DNA of 64,000 nucleotides from Spongilla lacustris (GCA_949361645.1 OX442433.1:5156177-5220176); one strand, 5' to 3'. Shown: positions 10,922-23,390, counted from the stretch's first letter. Numbers and translations: made by a program. The notes: generated by a model not told the origin, from the letters alone.

Positions 10922-12119
10922 TTAGAACCCATCCCCCCCCCCCCCCCCCCCCACCTCTAATGCGAGAGACGTTGAATTGTTTTTTAAATCACCGTATTTC
11001 AGTAACCATTTACGCTAGCGCTTACCTGTTTCAAAATTTTGTATGACTAAGATTTGTTTTCAGGAAAAGGTATCTGTTTGGCATCGCACTGACACAATTT
11101 ACTTTTGACAAGGTTAGAGCCGTTAAGGAGAGAAGGCCCAGTAACGTATGTATGGTAATATATAATACTATAATATTATGATGCTAAAGATTTCAATTGT
11201 ACTGTGGGTTGTATGTAATGTGACTGGCTGGGATGTACATGGTACTAGGTTCTAATCCCATGTTTTCTTTCTTTTTATTTCTCCCTTTTTTTCTTCACTG
11301 CCTTGGCAACTCATATTGGTTAGTGTATGTTTCAAGCAAAGCCACTGGGCTTAGGTTCATGTTGGTTAGCGTGCGTCGCACTTAAATTACTCTTGGCGGT
11401 GGTAAACATCGGCAATATAGTGAGGCCACATCGCACCGCCATGATAAAGTTGGATTGCAATGACACAGGCCCGATTCTGAACTCATAGAGAATCGAGTAT
11501 CTTGAGATAGATGTGTACACAGGGTTGAATACTTTTTTCATATGATTTCTGTCACATTCCGTGCAGCAATTTAAATTTTAATGGATGTCTGACTTTTAAC
11601 TGATGTGAACAATGTAGCTTGCTTGTGGCTGTATTATACCTTCGTACATGCCGATCTAATTCCTAGACTGATTTGTCGAGAAAATCATATGTAACGTGTA
11701 CACATCAATCTCACCATTCTCTATGAGAAGTAGATATGGTTCGGATGGCATGGCAATCGCACTTTAACATGGTGGTCTGATGTTGTTGTCGATGTTTACC
11801 ACCACAAGTGTAATGTAAGTGCTACAAAAACACGTTTCCTGTGCTGAAGGATGTTTTTACTTTATATACACCGAATTTCCGCTTTTGGAGACAAGCAGTT
11901 CGAAAGATATGGCTGTCCCGAACCACGTAAGTTATCTGACCTTGTCAAAAGTGATACATGTCAGTGCGATGCCAAACAGGTACTTTGTCCTAGAAAGAAA
12001 TGGTAGTCCTACAAAATTTTGAAAAAAGGTAAGTGCTAGCATAAATGGTTACTGAGATACGGAGATTTTTTAAAAAGTACTGGAGTACCCGGGTTTTTTT
12101 TTTCAGGTGGGGATTCTAA
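10922..12119. mobile_element. Inverted-repeat (foldback) element with TA flanks
   Basis: Left end TTAGAACCC and right end GGGGATTCTAA are inverted, each adjoined by TA (10920-10921 and 12120-12121), suggesting a TA target duplication. The arms (about 10950-11540 and 11690-12110) are diverged inverted copies of one another. Both contain TTTGGCATCGCACTGACA and GGTGGTAAACATCG, read from opposite strands. Coding-like peptides containing VYTSIS occur on both arms in opposite directions, so the arms may each derive from the same former gene. A 20-C run lies near the left end (10933-10952). Confidence 0.6.
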
Positions 12120-12860
12120 TAGGTAGTTTTATGATATTTGAAATCCAATAAGGTTTCTATATTGAAGTAAGATATGCAAGAGACACATCTTTATCAATGC
12201 CAAAGAACAGTGACGTTTTTAGACTAATGAAGGATCACAGAAGACTTATTGATGAAACATATGCTTCAGCCATAACTTGCACAATGTAGTTTCAATCGCT
12301 GATGGGACTATGTTTACATGTCATTATCTTATAAATTACTGTCCCTTGAACTTTCATTGAAAGGTGTAAATACTAGTACACTTAACTAATTTCCTAGTTT
12401 ATCTTTACTACTGTATGGTGTCATGGGTCAGTGGTGTATCTACCAAATAAACATGTATACAACCGCGTTTTGTAAAACTTCAATTATACTATACCTAACA
12501 CACTATAAATTGTGATGCTTTTTTGATATTGATAAATCATGGAAAAGTTGCTTGGAAATGATAACTATACGCAGCCAGCATGTGATATGCATGTCCAATC
12601 CTGTACTCTACTAATATCTATCTAAACAATGCCAGTGATGAGGCACCACTTCAGTGTAACCCATCACAAACATTGGAGTGTAGGCTTTATAACCACATAC
12701 AACTGTACACGTACAAACATGAACACACATGTATAACTCACATCACTGTCCACTCCACACACATACTCCGAGACAATTCAAATGCGTGTAAAATCCATCC
12801 ACAAAAAACACACAACACTCGCACAACTCACACAAACACCACCACATGTCCTAGTACAAT
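12120..12860. other. No recognisable gene
   Basis: Nothing assignable apart from the CA-rich approach to the next minisatellite. Confidence 0.45.
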
Positions 12861-12864
12861 CATT

Positions 12865-13360
12865 CCACACACTCCCTACACCCACACACTCCCTACACCC
12901 TACACACTCCCTACACCTCACACTCCATACACCCTTACACCCCACACATTCCCTACACCCACACACTCCCTACACCCCACACACTCCCTACACCCACACA
13001 CTCCCTACACCCACACACTCCCTACTCCCACACACTCCCTACACCCGCACCCCCACACACTCCCTACACCCACACACTCCCTACACCCACACACTCCCTA
13101 CACCCACACACTCCCTACACCCCACACACTCCCTACATCCCACACACTCCCTGCACCCACACACTCCCTACACCCCTACACACTCCCTATACCACACACT
13201 CCCTACACCCTATATCCCACACACTCCCTACACCCCACACTCCATACACCCCTACACCCCACACACTCCCTACACCCACACACTCCCTACACCCACACAC
13301 TCCCTACACCCACACACTCCCTACACCCACACACTCCCTACACCCACACACTTCCCACAC
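12865..13360. repeat. Minisatellite array (CACACTCCCTACACCC)n
   Basis: About 30 units of 16-18 bp, with a few internal higher-order breaks. Long plus-strand ORFs (TPYTHTLP and HSLHP repeats) are frame artefacts of the array. Confidence 0.9.
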
Positions 13361-13371
13361 CCCACACCAGG

Positions 13372-13461
13372 GTTGCCGAAGGCCAGTCTGGCCTGCCAGG
13401 TCGGACATTTAGCTTGGCCTGGCAGGCCGGACCGTGACCTGACAGGCCGGCAGGCCGGTTA
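13372..13461. repeat. GC-rich array flank with nested hairpins
   Basis: GGTTGCCGAAGGCCAG then repeated GGCCTGCCAGGTCGG and GGCCTGGCAGGCCGG words that can pair with each other. The same flank occurs at 5948-5991. It may mark the end of a mobile unit that carries the minisatellite. Confidence 0.55.
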
Positions 13462-13730
13462 TTATTATAAATTATTAATTCATTTTGCGATGTCTATAGC
13501 TATATATAGTATTACAATCAGCTGGTAATGGTTACAATTTACAAATTACAGATACAGAAACTGCATGAGTCTCTGAGATACACATGTAACACGGAGTCCC
13601 CATGAGGCATGCAGAATACAGTAGAAACCTCTACAGCTTAAAGACCATGTACAAGTAAAATAAACACAACAGTTAGACTTACGCAAATAAAATAATCAAA
13701 TTGAGCAAGAAAATAAGTGAACAAGGGATG

Positions 13731-14560
13731 GAGGGAGGGGAGGGAGGGAGGGGGAGGGAGGGAGGAGAAGGAGGGAGGGAGGGAGGAGGAGGGAGGGGGG
13801 AGAGAGGAAGGGAGGGAGAGGAGGAAGGGATGGAGGGGGAGGGAGGGAGGGAGGGAGGGGGAGGGAGGGGGAGGGAGGGGGAGGGAGGAAGGAAGGGAGG
13901 GTGAGGAAGGGAGGGGAGGGAGGAAGGGAGGGAGGGAGGGAGGGAGGGAGGGAGGGAGGGAGGGAGGGAGGGAGGGAGGGAGGGAGGGAGGGAGGGAGGG
14001 AGGGAGGGAGGGAGGGAGGGAGGGAGGGAGGGAGGGAGGGAGGGAGGGAGGGAGGGAGGGAGGGAGGGAGGGAGGGAGGGAGGGAGGGAGGGAGGGAGGG
14101 AGGGAGGGAGGGAGGGAGGGAGGGAGGGAGGGAGGGAGTAGGAGAGGGAGGGAGGGGGAGGGAGGGGGAGGGAGGAAGAAAGGGAGGGTGAGGAAGGGAG
14201 GGGAGGGAGGAAGGGAGGGGAGGGAGGAAGGGAGGGAGGGAGTAAGAGAGGGAGGGAGGAAGGGAGGGAGGGGGAGGGAGGAAAGGGAGGGAGGGGAGGA
14301 AGGGAGGGAGGGGGAGGGAGGGAGGGGGAGGGAGGGGAGGAAAGGAGGGAGGGGGAGGGAGGAAGGGAGGGAGGGGGAAGGAGGAGGGAGAAAGGCGGAG
14401 AGAGGAAGGGAGGAGGAGAGGGAGGGAGAGGGAGGAATTAAAGAAGGGAAGGAGAGGGAGGGAGGGAGGGAGGAAAGAAGGGAAGGGATAGGGAGGAAGG
14501 GAGGGAGGAAAGAAGGGAAGGGAGAGTGAGGAAGGAAAGGCGGAGGGAGAGGGAGCAAGA
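13731..14560. repeat. Polypurine (GGGA/GGGGA/GGAA)n tract, about 830 bp
   Basis: Almost purely purine on the plus strand. A perfect (GGGA)n core runs from about 13925 to 14138. It yields 270-340 codon ORFs on both strands (GREGGREGG and LPPSLPPS), which are artefacts. Such tracts can form triplex or quadruplex structures; that is general knowledge, not shown here. Confidence 0.95.
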
Positions 14561-15682
14561 GGGTGTGAATGTAGGCCAAAACACAAGGACATGTGGCTTG
14601 TGGGATATACACATTCAACAATACATCATCACAAGCTCTAGTCACATGACTTGCTCCACTCACTTGTATTGTGTAGATAGGCTATAGCTGTGTCTCATTG
14701 CAGGAAAAGGTCAAAATAAACCTGTAGAGCTCGCCAAACACATCTTGAATTAGCAGGTATGCCTGACTCCCCAACATGTAGAGGGTGAAAACTGAGGTGG
14801 GCGTGGCAGCAGGGGAACACGTTATCGCCAGAGGGGCGGGGCTTACTATGCTGAACTGTATATTATAGTGCCCTGAGGATGAAAGGATTAGCACCTTCCT
14901 CCTCCCATTAACACTTTCTATCCTCCCAACCTCCTTTTCAAGCCTTCGTTTTGTAGAAATTAGCGGGAAGCAGTAGTTCCACAGAGAAAGTAGGCTAGCA
15001 CAGCTGTAGATTGTCTCTAGATTGCCTCGAGACATTTTTTTCAACTAATATTGTCCGCATAAAAGGCCCGGTATACCCTACTCACTGTACTGCACTTGAC
15101 ATGAAGAAATTTCCATCCGCTTCTATTGCAGCATGAGCGCACGTGATACCGCTTTATTCATGATTAGCTAGTCCAGGGTAAAGGGTTTTGTTCTCGCTTC
15201 AGAAAATAAGTCTGCACATAAGCTAGGCATGTTTAAAACGAGCAATGATCTATCTTTACAACAAGGTGCATTTCACACCTTTTTCTCAGGCATTTTCTCG
15301 AGAAAAACGGCTTGCCGTTCGAGTGCTTCAGGAATGCCAAAACAAAAACAAAGAAACCGTGAGATGCGCGACTTTAGTGGGCTAATAAAAAACATCCCTC
15401 AATAGTGCGCATTGACGTTTTGTAGTGCCGAACTGAATATAGAACAGTTAAAAAATATATTGGTATTTTATGGTAAAGGCATCTTCACAAAATAGGGATT
15501 AGAACATTGACCACATTTTAATGAGCTCCTATGGGACCCGGATAAGAATTGTACCGTAATATACATACGTTTTCTAATTAACAACCTAATGTCCATCTCG
15601 AAACAGCCGTGGAGCATCCACTAACGGCACCATTAATTAATTTGTAAAGCACAAATAATAGTTTATAATTTAATTTAATAAT
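14561..15682. other. No recognisable gene
   Basis: A minus-strand 120-codon ORF (14682-15044) is open but resembles no family. Otherwise nothing seen. Confidence 0.4.
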
Positions 15683-16345
15683 TAGATCCAAGTGACGCGA
15701 TGTCACATGACTAATTTCGTATTCAAAAGTTGAATATCTCCCAAACGAAGCTTGTAACAAATAATAATAAAACACTGTAGCCTATACTAGTGATTATCTT
15801 TGATATGAAGGGTACTTGTTTTTCCAGTTTAGCCTCCCTTTAATTTTTATGTTATCCGTTATGGAGATGCAGTTGAACAAACTACGTGCACTTTTTTCCG
15901 CTCGATATGCGCCAATGATATATTATCACTGCCTCCCATACATTGAGCGGGACGCGATTTGCCCAAATCATTGGCGCGAATCAAGCGGGAAAAAGTACAC
16001 GTAGTTTGTTCAACTGTATCTACGTAACGGATGGCATAAAAATTAACGAACAGAACAAATCGATAGATATAGGACCTCTTTACTTACAAACCGAATTTGA
16101 AGCGATTTAATTACTCCTACAGAAAGTTATGTTGGGTTTGAACCAGGTGGGGTATCGAACGTTGCAATGCTGGCCAAGTGCAAGACCCCAAAATGTATTT
16201 TACCATAGAGCAATGGTGTAATGTAGTACATGTATGAAGTCATGAAAATAGAAAGTCGATAGCCCTTACCGTTCGGACGATATAGCGATTTAAACGTTAC
16301 GACACGATTATTTTATAATGTTATAAAACATAGGAAGTTTTCGCC
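15683..16345 (+). repeat. Dispersed repeat family R, copy 2 (interrupted)
   Basis: It begins AGATCCAAGTGACGCG as copy 1 does and resumes after the palindromic insertion with AACAGAACAAATCGATAG. It ends near CATAGGAAGTTTTCGC. Comparison with copy 1 shows precisely what has been inserted at 15844-16042. Confidence 0.75.
15844..16042. mobile_element. 199-bp palindromic MITE flanked by TTAA
   Basis: TTAA sits at 15840-15843 and again at 16043-16046, and the 199 bp between form a near-perfect foldback (TTTTTATGTTATCCGTTA... against ...CGGATGGCATAAAAA). The arms share CAGTTGAACAAACTACGTG. Repeat copy 1 has the uninterrupted site with a single TTAA (9496-9499). TTAA duplication is typical of piggyBac and Kolobok-type transposases; no transposase for it is seen here. 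A related palindrome lies at about 32665-32816. Confidence 0.85.
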
Positions 16346-16510
16346 CATCTATTTCTAAACAGAGCACATCAAGTTTAATTCAATTATGGTATGGAAACAA
16401 AACTATGTACAACAGTAACGAACTGCTTTTCAGGTTGGATGTTCATTGCTAACTCCTGTATTTATCTCCAAATATACATTAAAAATTTAAAAAGTTATAA
16501 ACAAAGTTAC

Positions 16511-16616
16511 CAGAAAGTTTACTTAATGAAACACCCTAAGTTTACTTTAGGAATTGCTTACATAGGAAGCAGTTCCCAAAGTAAACTTAGGGTGTTTCAT
16601 TAAGTTAACTTTTCTG
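16511..16616. repeat. Near-perfect hairpin, about 45-bp arms
   Basis: The arm at 16516-16559 pairs with 16567-16610 with three mismatches over 44 bp and a 7-base loop. The core word TTAATGAAACACCCTAAGTT occurs in both orientations. A small MITE is likely. Confidence 0.8.
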
Positions 16617-16619
16617 TTC

Positions 16620-18200
16620 AATTATAGCCAACTTTGTTGTCATGAATAGATGGAGTGCAAGGTGTAATGGCCACACCCTTCATTCGCCCAGAACCAGATT
16701 AGGAAACTGAGATGATCCTGATATAAACTACATGTAGCAACACCTCTTTTTGGTGTCAATTGGAGAAAGGTACTTCCAAACCATATTTTTATAACCTAAT
16801 ATTTAGCGATAATGGCCAAACCTGTCACCCTCTATGAATAATTTTATGCTCATCAAGCAATTCAAGGTGATACAGATCTTTAGAATAATTTTTTAATGAT
16901 ACACATTCCCACCAGGAAGAAGGTAAATCAATGCAAAGTATGAAACGTCACAACGGTAGATAAATATTCAGTGCTCGATATTTTCATAAGGAAGAGGTTT
17001 GTGGTATACATATATTAAGGGAAAGTGTACATACCTAAAGGAGTATCGGAAATCTATATTAGCTCGTATTGAAGTGTGCCACATTGATGTGGTATGACCC
17101 ACCTGATTAGTGCTTATTTATGTTGTAAGGATATCGTTCCATAATTTTTTTGTAAGTTGAGTCCTGTTTTTGGACCACTTTTTAAGTTTATCAACAGAAG
17201 AATCATCATGATCAAGATGCTGTACTTTTTAAAGCCTCTTGAGTCATAATCCAAGGTTCATAGGGGGTTGGAAATTATTTGTTTTTGTTTTTTAAATTGG
17301 GCCTTTGTTATTGTGCAAATTCAATGGGAATTTTGAACAAGAACTTCAAGGCTAAAGTTTTTCATACTGGTTCCAAATTCCAATAATTATTTTGTCCAAC
17401 CTAATTTTCTAAAAACTACTTGGAACACCACCAATTGTCTGGTGAACCATAGTTTAACTATTGCTTAGACATTTGGTGTTATTGCCTGCCTTATATCTAT
17501 AATTAAATCTATAGTAGATATAAGGCAGGCTTTCAAAGTGATGCAGTTTTACATTTTTTGGTCACGAAGCGTTACAAAGGACATTTTTTTCTATAGGCAA
17601 TAATGAGACACTATTGATACGCTTTAATTGTCATTGGAACGATTAGGAGGCCACAATGGATACCGTGTTGGCGGATAACTTAGTTCTTGTGCACATACAG
17701 TTGTTTACCTCGTTCAAAGACTTACGTAGATAATTGTAGTTGCTGGGTATGAGATAATCAATAACCGGATGGTATGGTGAATTTGGCTCACATGCTGCAT
17801 ATTTATAGCAACTTAGCAACTACATAGTGACGTAAGTGTGTAACTGAGACCTGCGTTACGTCAAATAACACTTATGTGTGACCAGGCATTTAGGCCTGTG
17901 CACGAACAATATTTGGGTCCGGAGCCGAGAACCTATGATGTTCTACATGTCCATACTTTTTAAAACTCAGAAACATTGTCAGAAAAAGTGTCCCATTTCC
18001 GGTAACAGTCTTACCCTCTCGACTGTAAACAAATACAGGTCCTCAGAGGAAGTAGTTACAAAGCTGGCAGCAGCTCCAAACATCATCTAGGGAGTTGAAC
18101 TACAAGTTACACCAGTATTTGTGGTAATTGATATCGTTCTGACAAACAGTGAGTTCGACAAAATAGGCCAAAAAAGTATTCCATTCTCATGGAAGCGGTG
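16620..18200. other. No gene; perfect 16-bp palindrome arms at 17485-17531
   Basis: GCCTGCCTTATATCTA and its reverse complement flank a 13-15 base spacer. The stretch otherwise has no supported gene. Its right end, ATTCTCATGGAAGCGGTG directly before TTAA at 18201-18204, resembles the terminus of the element at 30062-32062. Confidence 0.5.
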
Positions 18201-18204
18201 TTAA

Positions 18205-18799
18205 TGTCTATTGTCCTGGGCGTCCTCGTGGGGCATGTTCGTACACCAAGGGGCACAGGAAACAAATTTGGAATTTTTTCAATTCAGGATTCCAGTGATG
18301 TTTAATAGTTTGGCCATGTTGTACAAGTCCGTATCTGTTTGGGCGGAAGCTTTGAAGATTTAACGACGTTAGCTGTTCTTGTAGCAGCTCGTTTCAGCTG
18401 AACCACCCGGTATGTAACATGCTCCCAGACAGTTTCAAAATGTGCCGCGTAACTTAATAACCGACAGCTGAACATCACATATATTTAGCTAGAGCAAGGA
18501 CTTTGTACCCCTTGTGGCTATTTAGAAGATTTGTATTTGTAGGCGAGAGCTTAGAACTTCAACAAGTCGCTTTTTCCACCTAGCTGTATATAGCTGCCAT
18601 TTACAGGCTAGTTAAAAAATTTATTTACACACGTCAAACGTATTGGGTACACTCCAACTTGACAAGCTACTATAAGAGCAGTGAATACAGTTAGGTCTTC
18701 AAAGCTTCGGCCCAAACAGATAAGGACTTGTAACCCATTAAATGTCACTAGAACACTGAATTGAGTAACCGCCAAACAAGTGCCCCATAGGAAAAGACA
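18205..18799. mobile_element. TTAA-flanked diverged inverted-repeat element
   Basis: TTAA at 18201-18204 and 18800-18803 bound a segment whose ends are inverted: left TGTCTATTGTCCTGGGCG, right (reverse strand) TGTCTTTTCCTATGGGGC. Internally ACAAGTCCGTATCTGTTTGG near 18320 pairs with its complement near 18690-18725. It shares the start word TTAATGTCT with the neighbouring element that ends at 23931. Confidence 0.55.
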
Positions 18800-19982
18800 T
18801 TAATGTCTAATACCACGTTCACACGGCACAATTTTTCCATGTCAGTGCGGTATGGTACGGTTTGGTACAGCACGGTTTGGTTAAAATTTGACATGTCCAG
18901 AAATTGTGGACATCGATGCATAACTCGGCGTACGATTGTGATAAAAAAAATCTAATTGCACCATTAAACTCACTAGGTACTTTAGAGATTTATCACGTTA
19001 TTAAAAATGCTAATTAATTTATTAAAATATATTATTGTTATTGTCTTTTAATAAATGCATTGTATGTCTGCATGGCAGGGAAGTTAGGAATAGGCATCGC
19101 TGTTACATAAAATCCTTCCAAACTACAGCTATCGTCGATTTTAGTGATCTAAGCATACGCATGCGCAACTCAAAACATTAAGTTGTACTCGTGCCCCTGC
19201 CATTGGATGCATTCTAGAGGTCACGTGATCTGTTATGCCGCCTATACCAAGATTTGTACCCATCTGATAGTATTGTGGATATACAATGTAATAGCTCTAC
19301 ACTCACCATCAATCTAATTCTTGGTATACGCTAGTCTCGCTAGCCTGACGTACAACATCGAACTTCAACTGGATAGGCTTGAAACCCCCATAACGCGAAG
19401 GTCGAGCCCAATAGAACCGCTGCTGTGGAGTAGCTACTACATAATATGATATATATAGGTGTGACTACGAGACTCGCTCGTTAAGATGCATGGGCGATTC
19501 CGTCCCTATATTATTATATAATTATATGTATTGTATATATATCTATCTGCATGTGCATCGCTCTGACGTTGACCACGATGACTGGCTTGTTTTTGATAAC
19601 ATACTAGAAGTTCTCGTGGAGGTGTGTTAAGGATATTGCCTTCCACTAGCTAAAGAATTAACATATGCATGGCGGCGGATATTCACAGCTGGACTCTCCA
19701 CTGTGTCCTGGCGATTAATGAGTGTATATGGATCAATTGGCAGGCAAGGTCGCTCGCGCTCACCCCATAGCAGTCTCGTTCCCAGACCCAATATCTGCTA
19801 CGAGGTTAAGTCCTGTACTCATTTCTATCCAGCTACAAGAAGGATGAACAGCCGTAAACGTATTCGGCAGTTGGCCTGAGATGTGTGTGTTTGTTATGCC
19901 ATGTGTTCTATATTTTTATGATTGAGCGGCTGGAAGGAAATGCACATGCACCCACACCCAAATGCAAATACCATGCACGCAA

Positions 19983-19984
<2 letters not shown>

Positions 19985-20022
<38 letters not shown>

Positions 20023-20458
20023 ACATGCAAATACACACACACACACACACACACATGTACATGCAAATACACACACACACACACACATGTACATGCAAAT
20101 ACACACACACACACACACATGTACATGCAAATACACACACACACACATGTACATGCAAATACACACACACATGTACATGCAAATACACACACACACACAT
20201 ACACACACATGTACATGCAAATACACAAACACACACACACATACACACACACACATACACACACATACACACACTGACACACAATCACACACACACATAC
20301 ACACACATACACACACATACACACACATACACACACATACACACACACACATACACACACATACACACACATACACACACATACACACACACACACATAC
20401 ACACACATACACACACATACACACACATACACACACATACACACACACATACACACAC
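19985..20458. repeat. (CA)n / ATACACACAC array
   Basis: Long CA array with periodic GTACATGCAAAT words in its left half and ATACACAC in its right half. The six-frame ORFs (TH/HT and VC repeats) are artefacts. Confidence 0.95.
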
Positions 20459-20459
20459 T

Positions 20460-21430
20460 TGACACAGGACTTGCATGGGCATGCAGTTGAAGAAAAGATC
20501 ACATACATGCACCTATTTACTCCTACAAATACTAAAGCAATGGCACAAAAAAGGATGCCATGATGCAGCTCTGATCTGTCATCAATGAACAGATCGATGG
20601 CCGATGGCATGAAGGCTGGTGATCATGACTCATACACAATGGCAAGGATGCTATACATGTATGTACTAGTCCTAAGGGCCATGTATGTGAAACGTTTACA
20701 TAACAGTCATAACTAATGACCATATGCCACCACCCTAATTAAATAGATGACCACAAATATTTTGAGTCAGCTACATGTACATTCTCTGTTAGTACAGGTA
20801 CATGTAATACCTTCTGAACTTTCCATATTTATCACACACATGCAACCAATACATAACCAAATAAATATAAATGCCACACCACAACTGTTACATTACCTAT
20901 TGCATACATCTGCAGAGCCATGTACATATAGCTAGACCACAGAAAGCCTTCCATTTGAGTTGCTGCTGAAGTTTATCACCAGGTGCATGTTGGAAGGGTG
21001 GCTGCATGGCACAGTCCATGAGATGCAAAACTTTGTGTCCAGTCCCTGGTCCATACCAGGTGGTCATGTAGGTAAGCCTCCTCTCCTGGCAGACAACTGG
21101 TGTCTGTGCTATGTACACGTACAACCAAACCAAGGAGTTTTTCTAACCAAACTAATAAAGGTGGACACCACAGGATGTGACAATTGTAGCCACTTTAAAC
21201 AATTATTCTTTTGTCCTACATCTACATGCATGTAACACGTAGATCTATCTCCTTCTAACCGTACCCTACATCAGAAACCTTTAAACTTAATTTGATTCAT
21301 ATCCCAGTGGCTGCCTCTGGGATGTGCTATCAAATTCCTCATCTCTAGGGAGAAGGGCCAACATGTATTATCTTTTCCCAACTGTTCCACAAGGATATCT
21401 CCCATCCACCTTCACAAGGCACTCTCTCCT
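20460..21430. other. No recognisable gene
   Basis: Interior of the 4.6-kb element. Only short ORFs of no recognised family. Confidence 0.4.
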
Positions 21431-21439
21431 CTACCTCCA

Positions 21440-21658
21440 CAAGGCTATCTCACAAAACTACCTCCCTCCACCTTCACAAAACTACCTCCCTCCACCTTCA
21501 CAAAACTACCTCCCTCCACCTTCACAAAACTACCTCCCTCCACCTTCACAAGGCTACCTCCCTCCACCTTCACAAAACTACCTCCCTCCACCTTCACAAG
21601 GCTACCTCCCTCCACCTTCACAAAACTACCTCCCTCCACCTTCACAAGGCTGTCACCC
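21440..21658 (+). repeat. 24-bp minisatellite, about 9 copies
   Basis: The unit is CTTCACAAAACTACCTCCCT plus CCAC, with AAACT/AGGCT alternation. It lies in a plus-strand 122-codon ORF (21324-21692) reading SQNYLPPP repeats with a short non-repeat N-terminus. Coding status is unknown. Confidence 0.85.
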
Positions 21659-21659
21659 T

Positions 21660-23390
21660 TTCCACCTTCCCCATGTGGATAACTATCAGTAAAAAAGTAG
21701 GTTGTTACCGCATGTATTCCTCACGTGATATAACCTTATAAGGTTCGTCTCTGTGGAACGGGTTTTTTTTTTGCTGTATTGGTAGTTTTCATTCTGCAGA
21801 GATGAAAAAATATATAGAGACGCACAGATACAGATACGTAAGTACTATTAGTTGCAACAAAAAAATACAACAAAAATATGGCGTCAGGTTTGCACGTAAG
21901 GACATGCCCATCTTTACAAATATTACTGAAGGTAGAACAGGTGCAAAAATGTGGCTTTGCTATAGGGATTACATCCACGAACTCCTTGTGGTAGAATTAG
22001 CAATATAGGTGAGTAAGCCGGAATCGAATCGTTTAAAACCAACGCAACCAAAACAAGCCGTTGTAGAATCCATGTACATGTACATATAGGTAGCTAAAAC
22101 ACTCCGAACATGATCGCGCCCTACAGCTATAGGGCTTAAAACGAATGTTGGAGCAGCCGGGTAGGCCTACTACAAAAAAAAAAGTACAATCGCATCTATA
22201 TTGCCACCCATGCACACGCACAACAGTCGAAATCAGACGCACATGTGTAACAAGCTATCAAGTATCGAACGTTCGTTGCTAGGATTCATACCGTGGTCGG
22301 TGATTTGTGCCTTCTTGTTTGAAAACCTTCATCGCGGCAGGGCACGCACGCGGCGTTTGTCGATTTATTATTGAATATTGGTATTTACAAAGACATATGA
22401 ACCTTAATGATAAAAGTGATCAGGGAAGCGAGGGTAAAAGGGTCATGAACGTTAGAATATGTCACACTCCAGCCCTAATGGTTTTACTAACAGCAGTTAG
22501 TCTTTCCTTTTTGATATCTAGCTTGGATTTTCGTCAGGAAGCATAAATGTCTTGAAAAACCCTCATTTTTAAAATCAAAATCCATACATGTCTATGGAAA
22601 CACTGAAATTCTGATGAGGAAGCGTCAGGAAGAGGGCTAATTTTTTTGTTTAACGACAGAGGTATACCTTATGATCCTCTTCATCATAAAGTTCTTTTTC
22701 CTTGTCATGGGCATCTTTTCCTGAGTGACAGTGATCAAAAGAGTGTCATCCTCCATACATTTCAATGGACGCGTGCACGGTAATGAAACGGGAAAAACGT
22801 CATAACGCGTCAGGAATTAGTAATGAAGGCATGCAATTTCTGGCCATGACGTGTGAACACTGCACTTTCAAAACCGTACCGTGCCATGCCGAGCCAGCAC
22901 AGGTGCAACAACCATGCTACCCGGCACAGCACGGCTCGATTGTGGTAGATGGGAATATGATAGTAATAGAGAATGCGCAGGAACTTGTTTCCATAGTATT
23001 AAAATGATGGGGTGGAAGAAACAAACAGCCGATAAAGATTTGGGGAGAAGCATTGATACCAGTACAACTGGAAGGCTGTAAACGAAATCAATTGGTGTAC
23101 AACAGGATTGGTATGAGGCAATTTGAGGTGAATTGGATGGCCATTGCCAATGACGTTACGAGGAAAATGTGAAACCATAATAACTCTTCTTCTGTGCCTC
23201 TGATGCCTCTTTTTCTCGATTGCAAGGGTCGATGTAAAAGAAGTCATCCATCTTAATTTCGGGTAATAATTGTAGCTAGTTACAGGAATTGCTTTTTAAA
23301 ACCAATCAAAACCACATAGCCTCAAACGCATATCGCTACTCATTAGTCGTGCCGTACCGCGCCATGCCAAGCTGTTCCGTACCGTGCCAT
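21660..23390. other. No recognisable gene (interior of 4.6-kb element)
   Basis: Short ORFs only. Around 22845-22930 there is a block (GTGTGAACACTGCAC, CCGTACCGTGCCATGCC) related to the subterminal sequence near 23340-23400, possibly a second copy of the element end. Confidence 0.4.

Noticed and set aside
12673..13528. About 250-codon Thr/Pro/His ORFs
   Set aside because: These are the minisatellite read in two frames, with repeat phase changes between units.
13638..14663. 341-codon minus ORF of LPPSLPPS repeats and matching plus GREGG ORFs
   Set aside because: A product of the (GGGA)n polypurine tract; no unique domain at either end.
19894..20610. 238-codon minus ORF rich in Cys/Val/Met
   Set aside because: Translation of the (CA)n complement strand.
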